Shown: positions 16,704 to 25,630 of the stretch, one piece after another
How positions within the stretch are numbered: position 1 is the stretch's first letter
Layout of the letters: each line of letters starts with the position of its first letter
Notes under the pieces: generated by a model
Told to the model about the DNA's origin: nothing
What the model saw: the letters and a program-made list of their open reading frames with translations, nothing else
The model's database searches: none
Position numbers and translations under genes: made by a program
NCBI RefSeq assembly: GCF_035556095.1
Contig: NZ_DATMFT010000021.1
Location: 558,001-622,000 of the forward strand
Source of the DNA: Parapedobacter sp035556095
Lineage (GTDB): Bacteria; Bacteroidota; Bacteroidia; Sphingobacteriales; Sphingobacteriaceae
Length of the DNA stretch: 64,000 nt
Reading direction: 5' to 3'

Positions 16704-17660
16704 ATGTCACAAGAAACTGAACATATAAAATGCCTGATTATCGGTTCTGGGCCAGCTGGGTATACCGCAGCTATTTATGCTGCCCGTGCCGATTTGAAGC
16801 CGGTGGTATATACCGGTATCGTGCCAGGCGGGCAACTTACACAGACCACCGACGTGGAAAATTTTCCCGGCTATGCCGATGGGATACTTGGCCCACAGAT
16901 GATGGAAGATTTCCGGAAGCAGGCGGAACGTTTCGGTACGGATGTGCGCTTTGGCTACATAACAGAGGTGGACTTCTCTGGTGATGTGCACAAAGTAGTA
17001 GTAGATGGCGAGAAGACGCTCACCGCTGAGACGGTGATCATTGCTACAGGTGCAACAGCGAAGTGGCTTGGTCTTGAAAGCGAACAAAAATACAACGGAT
17101 TCGGTGTGTCGGCCTGTGCGGTGTGCGATGGTTTCTTTTTTAAAGGACAAGATGTCGCTATCGTGGGGGCAGGGGATACCGCTGCTGAAGAAGCGACGTA
17201 CTTAGCGAAGCTGGCTGCCAAAGTGCATATGCTGGTGCGTAGGGATGAGTTCCGGGCATCGAAAGCCATGCAACACCGGGTGCTGAATACGTCGAATATC
17301 GAAATTCACTATCATACGGAAACCAAGGAAATCTTAGGCGACGGCCAGAACGTGACAGGTATACGGGTATATAACAACCAGTCGTTGGAGGAGAAGACCA
17401 TCCCGGTGACAGGCTTTTTCGTCGCCATTGGTCACAAACCCAATACCGAACTGTTCCAAGGGAAACTGGATATGGATGCCAATGGCTACTTGATTACCCA
17501 GCCTGATAGCACGCGCACGAATATCGAGGGCGTATTTGCTTGTGGTGATGTGCAAGATCACGTATACCGGCAGGCCGTTACCGCTGCCGGAACCGGCTGT
17601 ATGGCTGCGCTAGAAGCTGAAAGGTACTTGGCTGCTAAGGAGTTTTCAGTAGCGTATTAA
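16704..17660 (+). CDS. trxB: Thioredoxin-disulfide reductase
   Basis: A 318-residue low-molecular-weight flavoprotein that reduces thioredoxin with NADPH in the cytosol. It has the FAD motif GSGPAGY near residue 12, the redox pair CAVC (Cys138, Cys141), the NADPH-binding GAGDTAAEE and the closing FAD motif EGVFACGDVQD. Length and order match bacterial TrxB exactly. It is transcribed alone from its own promoter and converges with the rhodanese gene (12 nt between stops). Confidence 0.97.
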   Translation: MSQETEHIKCLIIGSGPAGYTAAIYAARADLKPVVYTGIVPGGQLTQTTDVENFPGYADGILGPQMMEDFRKQAERFGTDVRFGYITEVDFSGDVHKVVVDGEKTLTAETVIIATGATAKWLGLESEQKYNGFGVSACAVCDGFFFKGQDVAIVGAGDTAAEEATYLAKLAAKVHMLVRRDEFRASKAMQHRVLNTSNIEIHYHTETKEILGDGQNVTGIRVYNNQSLEEKTIPVTGFFVAIGHKPNTELFQGKLDMDANGYLITQPDSTRTNIEGVFACGDVQDHVYRQAVTAAGTGCMAALEAERYLAAKEFSVAY

Positions 17661-17672
17661 TCCATGTATTTG

Positions 17673-18170
17673 TTAGTACACGTGCGTGCCGCGGCGGAGC
17701 CACTGTGACCAGTTTTTGTCGTATACATGCACTTCGGTGGTTTGCACATCGTTGGCATTATATACGGGGTTTCGTAGGTTTACCCATTCATAAATCCCGC
17801 CGTATAGGTTGAACACATATTGATAACCAGCTTTTTTTAGCTTTTCGCCAATCCGTTCGCTACGATTTCCGATGGTGCAATAAACCACTACGGTATCGGT
17901 CTTCGGTATATCGTAAATCTCACGCATATCAAACCAAATGTAACCGACATGTTTCGCATGTCGGATATGGCTCACGTCAAATTCATCCCGCTCACGCGTG
18001 TCGAGCACAATAACGCCCTGTTTCACCATCTGTTTGAGCTCGTCAGCGGTAATGGTCTTTACGCTGTGCCGGTAGATATTATTCAACCGCTCATTGAACT
18101 CAGGACTGCTGGTTGAATCTTGTATGCCGCTACCGCAGGTAAGACATAAAACGGTGAATAACGACCACAT
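17673..18170 (-). CDS. Rhodanese-like domain protein, exported
   Basis: A 165-residue protein with a short hydrophobic N-terminus (WSLFTVLCLTCGSG; possible lipoprotein at Cys12) and one rhodanese domain at about 38-130. The active loop is VVYCTIGNRSER, with the persulfide-forming Cys present, and the substrate-side VLDTRERDEFDVSHI is intact. It transfers sulfane sulfur or senses it in the periplasm. Its ATG overlaps the stop of the MBL-rhodanese gene in a TAATG junction, so the two are translationally coupled and probably handle the same sulfur intermediates. Confidence 0.88.
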   Translation of the reverse strand: MWSLFTVLCLTCGSGIQDSTSSPEFNERLNNIYRHSVKTITADELKQMVKQGVIVLDTRERDEFDVSHIRHAKHVGYIWFDMREIYDIPKTDTVVVYCTIGNRSERIGEKLKKAGYQYVFNLYGGIYEWVNLRNPVYNANDVQTTEVHVYDKNWSQWLRRGTHVY

Positions 18171-19510
18171 TAACCTACATGATTAAAGTCCTGGATACGT
18201 GTACCCATATCGATTACCGTTGCATGGGGTAATGCGGCCGCAATGACACTTGTTCCGATGGCCGATCGATAGCCCCCCGCACAATGTACCACGATGGGCT
18301 TGTCTGTGGGAATATGCGGTGCGTGCTCCCGCAATTCGGGAAGCGGTATCGGGATAGCGCTGGGGAAAATGGGGTTGGCATTCACTTCTTCACGATTACG
18401 GATATCGACGATGGTGTAATCCGGTTGGTTTTTTGCAAAGTGCATTTCGTCAAACAGCGCGCCCTGCACGGGACCGCCGGTGGCCGATGCCTTGCCGGCT
18501 ACTTGCTGTTCGTAACCGATCTTCGCTGTTTTTTCTACAAGCACCTGTAATTGCTGGGTGTCTTCGGCTACAAGATAGAACGCTTCACCGGGATTGACAA
18601 TGCTTCCCAACCAGGTTTCAAACCGTAGTCCGTCGGGCACGTTGATGGCTCCGGGTAGGTGCCCCGATTGGAACTGTGCTTGTGGGCGGCCGTCCACAAC
18701 AAGCATACCGTTGTTATGTATGGCCAAATCGCTGAAGGTAGGAATCGCATCGATGCTGGCCTGAAAAGCCGGTGCTCCTTTTTTGTTGAGCATCACGTTA
18801 TATTCGAAATAGCGCGGTACAAAGGGTTGCTGCTCCAGGATTAACGTCACAAACTCATCTTCGTCCATCGGTTGCAATGCATAGTTGCTGCTAATTTCGG
18901 TTCCAATAGTGCTCTGCCGTGCATCACCCATGTGCTTTCCGCACAGCGAACCCGGACCATGAGCGGGGTAGACCACCACGTCTGCGGGAAGCCGCATTAA
19001 CTTTTCGCGCGTAGAACGGTATAGTTGCCGTGCCAATGCGGCGGCTTCCCCGGTGATATTGCCTACCCGTCCCCGCAAGTCCGGTCGGCCCACATCACCT
19101 ACAAATAAGGTGTCGCCAGTGAATATCGCATGCGGTTTGTTGTGCGAGTCTACGAGTAAGATACAGATGCTATCGGGCGAGTGCCCTGGGGTATTGATGG
19201 CTTCCAGCCAGCTGCTGCCCAACGCAATGCGGTCGCCTTCGTTAAAAGGCTGGTGAGGGTATTCTGCATCCACCAAAACACTGGTATACAATGTTGCGCC
19301 GGTCGTTTGGTGCAGTTCTAAATGTGAGCTTACAAAGTCGGCGTGTGGATGCGTTTCGATCACGGCTGTGATTACGGCACCATGTCGCTCGGCAAAGTTG
19401 AGGTATTGTTCGGGGTTTCGTGCTGGATCGATTAAGGCTATTTGACCTGCATCTCTTATCACATAAGACGCGTGCGCCAAACCTTCGTCGTAAAACTGGT
19501 GTATCTCCAT
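18170..19510 (-). CDS. MBL-fold persulfide dioxygenase-like protein with two rhodanese domains
   Basis: A 446-residue protein from MEIHQFYDEG at 19510. The open frame continues upstream to 19843, but that part is antisense to the beta-propeller gene and lacks family similarity. Residues 1-230 are a metallo-beta-lactamase fold of the ETHE1/persulfide dioxygenase group (THPHADFVSSH, GHSPDSI, FTGDTLFVGDVGRPDL). Two rhodanese domains follow; the first has no catalytic Cys, the second has VHCAGGYRS. Such fusions oxidise glutathione persulfide or shuttle sulfane sulfur in the cytosol. It is coupled to the downstream rhodanese gene (TAATG). Confidence 0.92.
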   Translation of the reverse strand: MEIHQFYDEGLAHASYVIRDAGQIALIDPARNPEQYLNFAERHGAVITAVIETHPHADFVSSHLELHQTTGATLYTSVLVDAEYPHQPFNEGDRIALGSSWLEAINTPGHSPDSICILLVDSHNKPHAIFTGDTLFVGDVGRPDLRGRVGNITGEAAALARQLYRSTREKLMRLPADVVVYPAHGPGSLCGKHMGDARQSTIGTEISSNYALQPMDEDEFVTLILEQQPFVPRYFEYNVMLNKKGAPAFQASIDAIPTFSDLAIHNNGMLVVDGRPQAQFQSGHLPGAINVPDGLRFETWLGSIVNPGEAFYLVAEDTQQLQVLVEKTAKIGYEQQVAGKASATGGPVQGALFDEMHFAKNQPDYTIVDIRNREEVNANPIFPSAIPIPLPELREHAPHIPTDKPIVVHCAGGYRSAIGTSVIAAALPHATVIDMGTRIQDFNHVG

Positions 19511-19582
19511 TTGCGTATGACAATTGTATGCGCAAAGATATGGAAAATGTTTTTGCGTTGAATTAATTCGTATTTTGGCACC

Positions 19583-20464
19583 ATGTGGATAGGGAAGACA
19601 TTGGCCATATCGCTGGTATTTTTGTTCATTGCCGAATGGGCAGCCGGTCAAGATCATACTACGGTATTCGGCCAACGGCAGGCCCGTGGCCGCATAGTCA
19701 ATCCAGCAATCAACGAGGCATCTGGACTCGTGGCGTCGGGGAGACACGAGGGATATTTCTGGACCCATAATGATAGTGGCGACGAGGCCCGGATTTTCCT
19801 GATCGATGATTCGGCGCATCACCGAGCGACCTATTATCTGCAAGGCGTATTAGCGCACGACTGGGAAGATATCGGGTTGATGGAACGTGAGGGATGTTAT
19901 TACTTGCTCATCGGCGATATCGGTGATAACCGAGGCGAGCGGCAGCACGTCAAACTGCACGTCATAAAAGAACCGGCAATTGGAACATCAACGGCTGCAA
20001 CGATGTTGCCGATTGAACAAACCCGATCATTCGTGCTTCGCTACGAGGATGGACCGCGGGATGCGGAATCGCTGTTCTTCGATCCGCTCGACGAACGGCT
20101 ATATGTAGTGAGTAAACGGGAGCTGGAAGTGGGGGTATATACCACGACGCTGCCTGAATTGACCGCGGATACATTGATCTTGCGTAGAATTGGAACATTG
20201 CCCCACACCTTCATTACATCGGCAGCCATCAGTCCGGATGGGAGCGAGGTGCTCATGAAGAGTTTACTTGAAGTGTTTTATTGGCGCCGAAAGGTTGATG
20301 AGTCCGTTGGCGAAATGCTCCGTCGCCCGGCCATGCGACAACCCTATCAGGCAGAACCGCAAGGTGAGGCGATGACTTTCGCGCGTGATGGCAGTGGGTA
20401 TTTTACTTTGGGTGAAGCGGTACTTGGCATCAAACCTGTTTTATATTTTTATCCGCGCTTTTGA
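19583..20464 (+). CDS. Exported beta-propeller protein, function unknown
   Basis: A 293-residue protein with a signal peptide (to about residue 22, EWAAGQ). Its repeated strands look like a propeller: INEASGLVASGRHEG with FWTHNDSGDEARIFL, DWEDIGLMEREGCYYLLIGDIGDN, FVLRYEDGPRDAESLFFDP, and EAMTFARDGSGYFTLGE. The pattern ASGLxxS...HNDS...DxEDxA-like is shared with secreted Bacteroidota proteins of unknown role. A variant -7 box (TATTTTGG, 19571-19578) ends 4 nt before the ATG. It ends ahead of the terminator at 20664. Confidence 0.75.
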   Translation: MWIGKTLAISLVFLFIAEWAAGQDHTTVFGQRQARGRIVNPAINEASGLVASGRHEGYFWTHNDSGDEARIFLIDDSAHHRATYYLQGVLAHDWEDIGLMEREGCYYLLIGDIGDNRGERQHVKLHVIKEPAIGTSTAATMLPIEQTRSFVLRYEDGPRDAESLFFDPLDERLYVVSKRELEVGVYTTTLPELTADTLILRRIGTLPHTFITSAAISPDGSEVLMKSLLEVFYWRRKVDESVGEMLRRPAMRQPYQAEPQGEAMTFARDGSGYFTLGEAVLGIKPVLYFYPRF

Positions 20465-20785
20465 TCTAGATGGTTTAGCCTTCAGGATGTTGTTACGTTT
20501 GTTGACGGTTACTTCGATGGAAAGCAGTTGCAATTGATATTGATTAACAGCGGGTTAGGGTTATAACTAGAATTAGTATGATATTTTTCAAGCAAATTAT
20601 TTGACGACGTCGGCTTAATTTCCATATTTTTATTGCACAAAACCAACTAATTATAAACTTAATAAAAAGTCCCGGTTGTTAACCAACCGGGACTTTTTAT
20701 TTCTACATGCCATAAAAATGGGTTGACTAACCGCCATAATCATCGCTAGCGATGATATAAGCATCGACGGTTGGCGATGATAAGT
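20465..20785. other. Gap between convergent genes holding a shared terminator
   Basis: About 320 nt between the stops of the beta-propeller gene (+) and the coiled-coil gene (-). The only structure I see is the strong hairpin at 20664-20698; the remainder is AT-rich and has no credible reading frame. Confidence 0.6.
20664..20698. terminator. Bidirectional intrinsic terminator
   Basis: A perfect 15-bp stem (A-tract, GTCCCGGTTG; complement CAACCGGGAC, T-tract) closes a 5-nt loop. T5 follows the GC stem on both strands, so it can end transcripts from both flanking convergent genes. Confidence 0.85.
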
Positions 20786-21091
20786 CTATGGATTATTTGG
20801 GGGGTTGTTGCCTAGTTCTTGTTGCTGGCGGAGCTCATCTACGTTATTCTTATCGGCAAATTCATCTGTTTTGCCGGAAAACGCTTCCAGTAAATCGGTA
20901 ATCGCATCCATATTCTCAGCAGTACGCTGATAGATATCAGGGAGAATTTTTTCGAGGCGACTGTCGCCTAACTCGATATTATCGACTTCCACTTTGCCGA
21001 TTTTCTCCAACACAGCCTGTTGGCTTCGCTTAAGATCATCCAATTCACGGACAATCTTCTCCATCAATTCAAATTTCTTCAATTTATCCAT
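20786..21091 (-). CDS. Small coiled-coil-like protein, function unknown
   Basis: A 101-residue acidic, mainly helical protein. Residues 1-35 (MDKLKKFELMEKIVRELDDL...) and 55-90 form amphipathic helices with heptad character; the end is Asn/Pro rich. There is no signal peptide or known motif. It is transcribed alone, facing the terminator at 20664. The codon pattern and the composition of the helices support a real gene, but I do not recognise it. Confidence 0.65.
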   Translation of the reverse strand: MDKLKKFELMEKIVRELDDLKRSQQAVLEKIGKVEVDNIELGDSRLEKILPDIYQRTAENMDAITDLLEAFSGKTDEFADKNNVDELRQQQELGNNPPNNP

Positions 21092-21195
21092 AACATCAGC
21101 ATTTACTTTTCAAAAACAAGAAAAACCGAAAAAGGTTTTGTATAACTATTTAATTAGTTATATTGCGAAAGTTTTAGTTGTAAACAATCAATACG

Positions 21196-22350
21196 ATGAA
21201 GAGGGTTTTATATATAGCCGTATTGCTTTGGTTTGGTGTGGGTAATGGGGTAGGTTACGCCCAAGACAGGCAGCCGGATAATAACAAGTTACTCGAATTA
21301 TATCAGGCACAGCAATATCGGGAAGCAGCCACTTATTTGCGGTCTTTCTATACTGATAGAATAGCCGATCCGGCAATACTGAACAGGTTGGGTTATTGTT
21401 ATCGCATGGCGGGCGACGATGAGGAAGCCGAGCGGTATTATCAGCAGCTCTATGCGCTTGACACGTTGAATGTTTCCACATTGATGAATTTGGCCGGCCT
21501 GCATGTGAAGCGGGGGCGATATTCCTCGGCTGCCGGCTATTATCAACGAATCGTTGCCGTGGATAGTAACCATGTTGCCGCCTATCGCGCCCTTTCGGAA
21601 CTGACAAAAAGGAATGGGGATCTCGCCGCTGCTTTCAATTACCTGTTACGGGCAAATAGCCTCCAACCGACGAACAGTGATATTGCCTATGATTTTGCGC
21701 AGTTATGTATGGATTTAGAGCGGTATGGACGGGCGGATACGGTTCTGCAGTTGGCCTTGGACGACGATCTGCAAAACGGTCTATTGCTGTTGGGAAAGAT
21801 CAAGGTTGCTGAAAAATTGAAGCACTACGAAGAGGTGGTTACCTTGGGTGAACGGTTGGGTGAGCTGGGCGACGAGAGTCGAGAGGTACTTGTGCTATTG
21901 GCCCGAGGCTATTTCCATACCCAACATTTCGCGGACTGTGAAGAGACCTACAGCCGGCTATTGGCGGTTTACAAACAGATGGGAGAGGTAGATTATTACT
22001 ATCTGGCAATGGCCTATAAAGCAATGAAACGATATGAAGAAGGACTGGAGAGTATGGAAAAGGTGCTGGAGCTTGCTATCTCGCCGAATACCGCTTTTTA
22101 TTACGGTCGTAAGGCTGATTTGCACGATTTGGCCAATCAGCCCTCGGCGGCGGCGAAGAGTTATTTACGGAGCTTCCAGTTTGAAACCATTCCCTTGCAT
22201 TATTACAGCCTAGCTGTTGTATATGACAAAAAATTGAGCGATGCGCGCAATGCCCTGCGGTATTTCCGGCAATATGTCGAACTACAGCTGCCGGAAGATC
22301 AGCAAATTTACGTGGATTATGCCCGGCGACGCATTGAAGAGTTGAAGTAG
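21196..22350 (+). CDS. TPR-repeat protein, exported
   Basis: A 384-residue protein with a signal peptide (to about residue 22, GVGYAQ) and at least eight tetratricopeptide-like helical pairs, for example PAILNRLGYCYRMAGDDEEA, STLMNLAGLHVKRGRYSSAA and YLAMAYKAMKRYEEGLESM. TPRs mediate protein contacts; the partner is unknown. A candidate promoter TTTG-N18-TATATTGC lies just upstream (box one base from consensus). The next gene, a lipoprotein, begins about 90 nt downstream. Confidence 0.85.
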   Translation: MKRVLYIAVLLWFGVGNGVGYAQDRQPDNNKLLELYQAQQYREAATYLRSFYTDRIADPAILNRLGYCYRMAGDDEEAERYYQQLYALDTLNVSTLMNLAGLHVKRGRYSSAAGYYQRIVAVDSNHVAAYRALSELTKRNGDLAAAFNYLLRANSLQPTNSDIAYDFAQLCMDLERYGRADTVLQLALDDDLQNGLLLLGKIKVAEKLKHYEEVVTLGERLGELGDESREVLVLLARGYFHTQHFADCEETYSRLLAVYKQMGEVDYYYLAMAYKAMKRYEEGLESMEKVLELAISPNTAFYYGRKADLHDLANQPSAAAKSYLRSFQFETIPLHYYSLAVVYDKKLSDARNALRYFRQYVELQLPEDQQIYVDYARRRIEELK

Positions 22351-22440
22351 CCGTATGTGCGTTTTGCCGGAAACCGCCAATTTACATTGCAAATGCCGGT
22401 GATATTCACGAAGTTTGCTGTCAGTCCAAGTACTTATGCA

Positions 22441-23022
22441 ATGAAGAAAATCTTATTTTGGCTCCTTCCCCTTGCACTGCTTTCCTGCGAAAAAACAGAA
22501 TATTCCCCCGATCCGGCTGCAGACACCTATTCGTTGAAACAAATCATTTACGATGTAGGGGAAGAGGACGGAATGGAGACGTTTGTACGTCCGTTACACT
22601 CGGTCACGTATGCTAATCGCACCAGTGTTGTCCAGCGGGTGATCGTTGATCCCTTGGCGGGCCTAACGGAGTCTTCTGTTTTTACGAGCAGCGATAATAA
22701 CGCGTTTGCACTGCTTGGCAGTGTGGAACCGGAGGTGGCCGTGCCATTGCAATTGGATGATGGTGTGATTACGGTTGGCGAAGCGAAATGGCCGTACCGC
22801 AGTGAGGTCGCGCAGCTCGCCCCAACAGTTAATTTCCGCGATACAATTGCCGTACCGCCAAATACCCGGCTCACACTTATGATGAATGTCTATTTTAACG
22901 AATTCGAGCTCTCCTACACCGCCACGTTCGAAGGCCAGCCTACGGGAACCATCGTTGAGGCAAAAGGTAAATGGAAAGGTGTAGTCGTGGCCAATGTCGA
23001 GAAGCAGCTGGAGTTCGATTAA
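22441..23022 (+). CDS. Hypothetical lipoprotein
   Basis: A 193-residue protein from MKKILFWLLPLALLSC; the frame opens 28 codons earlier, but only this start gives a signal peptide. The lipobox is ALLSC (Cys16), so the mature protein is lipid-anchored, probably on the outer membrane. The rest is beta-rich, with strands such as SVTYANRTSVVQRVIVDP and FELSYTATFEGQPTG, and no motif I recognise. Its stop overlaps the 3' end of the convergent polX-like gene by 4 nt. Confidence 0.75.
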   Translation: MKKILFWLLPLALLSCEKTEYSPDPAADTYSLKQIIYDVGEEDGMETFVRPLHSVTYANRTSVVQRVIVDPLAGLTESSVFTSSDNNAFALLGSVEPEVAVPLQLDDGVITVGEAKWPYRSEVAQLAPTVNFRDTIAVPPNTRLTLMMNVYFNEFELSYTATFEGQPTGTIVEAKGKWKGVVVANVEKQLEFD

Positions 23023-24716
23023 AAACTTGTTACCTTTCGTTGTTTTTGTTGATTGAAATATTCGGCTATCGCTTCAACCGAAAGGGTATTCAGACAGTGT
23101 TGGGCCGCTACCCCGCCTTTCCGGGCAACGTGCACGCCGTATTGCATGTCTCGGAAGCCGTTGTTGCGGTGAGCATCCGGATTGATGGATAGCATGACAC
23201 CTTTTTCTATCGCATAGCGATGCCAGCGCCAATCGAGGTCCAATCGGAGTGGATTGGCATTGATCTCGATAGCCACGCCATGTGCGGCACATGTATCAAT
23301 AATCCGTTCATAGTCTAGCTGATAACCTGTCCTGCTGAGCAGTAAACGCCCTGTCGGGTGACCAATGAGGGTCGTATAAGGGTTTTCTATGGCTTTGACT
23401 AACCGATTGGTCGCCCGTTCTTTATCCATTTTGAGGTTGGAGTGGATGGAAGCTACGACGAAATCAAACCCAGCAAGAATTTCATCGGGGTAATCCAACG
23501 ATCCGTCCCCCAGGATATCGGATTCGATACCTTTGAAAATACGAAACGGTGCCAAGTTTACATTCAGCGCATCGATTTCCGCCCACTGTTCCTGAACACG
23601 CCCAATGTCGAGCCCTTTGGCATATACAGCTGCTCTGGAATGGTCGCAGATACCGAGGTACTCCAGTCGCAATTCGTCACGACAGTACCGTGCCATCTCT
23701 TCGAGTGTGTTTACGCCGTCGCTGTAGGTGCTGTGGTTGTGAAGTGTTCCCCGAAGGTCGGTATAGTTGATAAGTATGGGTAGTGCACCGGTTGTTGCCA
23801 GCACGATTTCGTTGTTGCCCTCACGCAGTTCGGGCTCGATATACGATAACCCAAGCGACGCGTATATCGCTTCTTCCGACTCGAAGTCGGGCAGCTGCGG
23901 TTCCGGTAATAATTCGTCCAATAGCCGTAGATGTTCGTCAGACCCGGTGGTTATCAAAAGCTGGCGTGAGAAGGAGTCTGCATCTGATGGGATAAAGCGG
24001 AAAGTAAGTCCGGTTTCATTTTTGGCCAGCAGCGGAGCCGGAGCATTCGGGATTTCAACCAAGAGCGTGTCGATTTTAGTAACTGCCGCAGTGAGTTCAT
24101 CAAAGGAGGCTTCTGCGATTAAGTCTATTGACTGGAGCACTTCGCACTTTCGTCGGAAATCGCCCGTGAACGCAATTTTACGCCCACGAGGTAAAAGCTC
24201 CTGTACCGACACCATGACCGATTCGGCCATCGATTCAGCGTTGGCATATAAGAACCAGCCTTTGTTGGCGATGGAAAATTCAAGGGCCTGTTTAATTTCA
24301 AGCTGTGTTTTCAATCCGAAGCCGTTGGCTCCCACGAGGCGGTTTTCATTACATGCATAATATAACTCGCCGATCGATTCGATATCCAAATCACGCCAAA
24401 TAACCTTTATTTTTTTTGGGCCAAGACCCTTGATGGTCAGCATTTCTAGAATACCTTCGGGGGTGGCGTTTATTAACGCTTCCAGTTCGGGAAATGATCC
24501 GCTCGCCAGTAGCGTGTTGACCTTATCGGCCGTACGTTGGCCGATGCCCGGCACTTCGCTGAGTTTGCTGATTGTTTGGGGTGTAATTATAAAGGACAGT
24601 TTATCCAGTTTGAAGGCTGCGGCTGCCATTGCCTTGGTGCGGAACGGATTTTCACCATGCAGCTCCATCAGCTGGGCATATCGCCGGAATATTTTTGCGA
24701 TTTTCTTGTTATCCAT
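23019..24716 (-). CDS. polX: PolX-family protein: degenerate DNA polymerase X domain plus PHP domain
   Basis: A 565-residue protein of the bacterial PolX type. Residues 1-110 carry two helix-hairpin-helix motifs (VPGIGQRTA, IKGLGPKKI). The polymerase palm is present but altered: the GSLRR-like motif reads GDFRR (185-189), the DxD pair reads S-I-D (196-198), and the third aspartate is replaced in LTFRF (Thr238). Two of three catalytic aspartates are thus missing. The PHP domain (about 320-565) keeps its metal ligands: HNHSTYSD (His326, His328, Asp333), CDHS, IESDI, ASIHS, GHPTG and NPDAH. The likely activity is 3'-5' exonuclease or phosphoesterase in DNA repair, not synthesis. The variant box TAATTTTC lies 4 nt before the ATG. 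Confidence 0.9.
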   Translation of the reverse strand: MDNKKIAKIFRRYAQLMELHGENPFRTKAMAAAAFKLDKLSFIITPQTISKLSEVPGIGQRTADKVNTLLASGSFPELEALINATPEGILEMLTIKGLGPKKIKVIWRDLDIESIGELYYACNENRLVGANGFGLKTQLEIKQALEFSIANKGWFLYANAESMAESVMVSVQELLPRGRKIAFTGDFRRKCEVLQSIDLIAEASFDELTAAVTKIDTLLVEIPNAPAPLLAKNETGLTFRFIPSDADSFSRQLLITTGSDEHLRLLDELLPEPQLPDFESEEAIYASLGLSYIEPELREGNNEIVLATTGALPILINYTDLRGTLHNHSTYSDGVNTLEEMARYCRDELRLEYLGICDHSRAAVYAKGLDIGRVQEQWAEIDALNVNLAPFRIFKGIESDILGDGSLDYPDEILAGFDFVVASIHSNLKMDKERATNRLVKAIENPYTTLIGHPTGRLLLSRTGYQLDYERIIDTCAAHGVAIEINANPLRLDLDWRWHRYAIEKGVMLSINPDAHRNNGFRDMQYGVHVARKGGVAAQHCLNTLSVEAIAEYFNQQKQRKVTSF

Positions 24717-24720
24717 CGCC

Positions 24721-24751
24721 GAAAATTACGGATTTCCCGGCAGGTGTCAAA
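24721..24751 (-). promoter_or_regulatory. Promoter TTTG-N19-TAATTTTC for polX
   Basis: On the minus strand TTTG (24748-24751) and TAATTTTC (24721-24728) have consensus spacing; the box differs from TAnnTTTG in its last base. The ATG is 4 nt downstream of the box. Confidence 0.5.
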
Positions 24752-25148
24752 GCGAATCCTGCACTATATCAATACGGTTAATGTTGTTTCTGAAAACGAC
24801 AGCAGTAATGGTGCGGTTATGGGATGTTGATATGGACAGTCTTTCGGCCAAGTTGTGTTACCGATGTGGCTACACCGTCCGGGCGCAATTGATGCGCTTT
24901 ACTTTTCATCTGTCTAAATTTGTTTATTCATCGCTTTTTTGTTTCTAAAGGCATTCATGCTGCCTTCGGCGGTTTTAATGGTGATGAAGCTATCATGATT
25001 TTTCATTTGTGTTTGACTTCAACGGCATTCAAGATGGCTGAAGCCGTTTAGTCATTCCGCTGTGTGATTTTGAAGATCATGATGGTTTCATATGCTATTA
25101 TAATGGTTTCTACTCGGGGTATAACGAACGGGATAGCGCTAACGCTAC
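24752..25148. other. Gene-poor stretch, one imperfect hairpin
   Basis: About 400 nt of AT-rich sequence with no credible gene on either strand. A hairpin at 25021-25048 (arms AACGGC-A-TTCA and TGAAGCCGTT) is visible without a T-tract. The stretch leads into the vapC relic and may be debris of a former accessory insertion. Confidence 0.5.
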
Positions 25149-25460
25149 ATGGATACGGAAACTTGGTTAGTTATGGAAATAGGTAACAATAAGCATCTCA
25201 ACTTAAAGGCTAACTGACTGTCAGCGATAACCGTGATGGAACTTTATCAAAGAATGAGCAATAAGCCCGAATTGGCCCGGCTAAAGAAGCGAATCAAATA
25301 TTATGATGTAATTGAAATTGACGCTTCGAGACTTGCTTCCCAATTTATCGAAAAATTTAAATTAAGTCACGGACTCCAAATCCCTGATGCTATTATAGGT
25401 GCAATGCGGTAGTGCATCAAATTCCATTATTCATACAACCTCCTCAATAAGGCTCCATGA
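25149..25460 (+). pseudogene. vapC-like PIN-domain toxin relic
   Basis: Read in one frame, this stretch encodes MEIGNNKHLNL, a TGA stop (25215-25217), then SAITVMELYQRMSNKPEL, KKRIKYYDVIEIDAS, FIEKFKLSHGLQIPDAIIGAM, a TAG stop (25410-25412), and a short YNL-containing tail ending at 25460. The middle part matches the second half of VapC-type PIN ribonucleases: the SAITVMELY helix, the YYDVIEID strand and the LSHGLQIPDAIIGA active-site helix with its conserved Asp. The N-terminal strand with the first catalytic Asp is missing, two in-frame stops interrupt the frame, and no antitoxin gene adjoins. It is a decayed toxin-antitoxin remnant. Confidence 0.75.
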
Positions 25461-25630
25461 GTTCGTTCAAGAATGGTTTCCCTGCATACCTCAAAACGAA
25501 TCCTGTACTTCTTTTAAACGAACGCTCAGTTCACGGGCTTCCCTGATCCGTGCCCTTGATTACTTGGCCAAACCCTGTGAGATGGAAAAGCACAAGGGTG
25601 CAGGTTTATCATGATATTTTTAGACTCTTT

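Noticed and set aside
19511..19843. N-terminal extension of the MBL-rhodanese gene
   Set aside because: It is antisense to the beta-propeller gene, has no family similarity, and the MEIHQFYDEG start gives the normal protein.
24430..24948. Long plus-strand frame opposite the 5' end of polX
   Set aside because: Its composition (Ser-rich, no motif) and antisense position mark it as a shadow; the part past 24716 has no support of its own.
25021..25048. Hairpin as a terminator or small RNA
   Set aside because: The stem is imperfect and lacks a T-tract on either strand; there is no flanking transcript to end.
25399..25614. 71-codon plus-strand frame after the vapC relic
   Set aside because: It overlaps the relic in another frame, has no recognisable motif and no promoter box.
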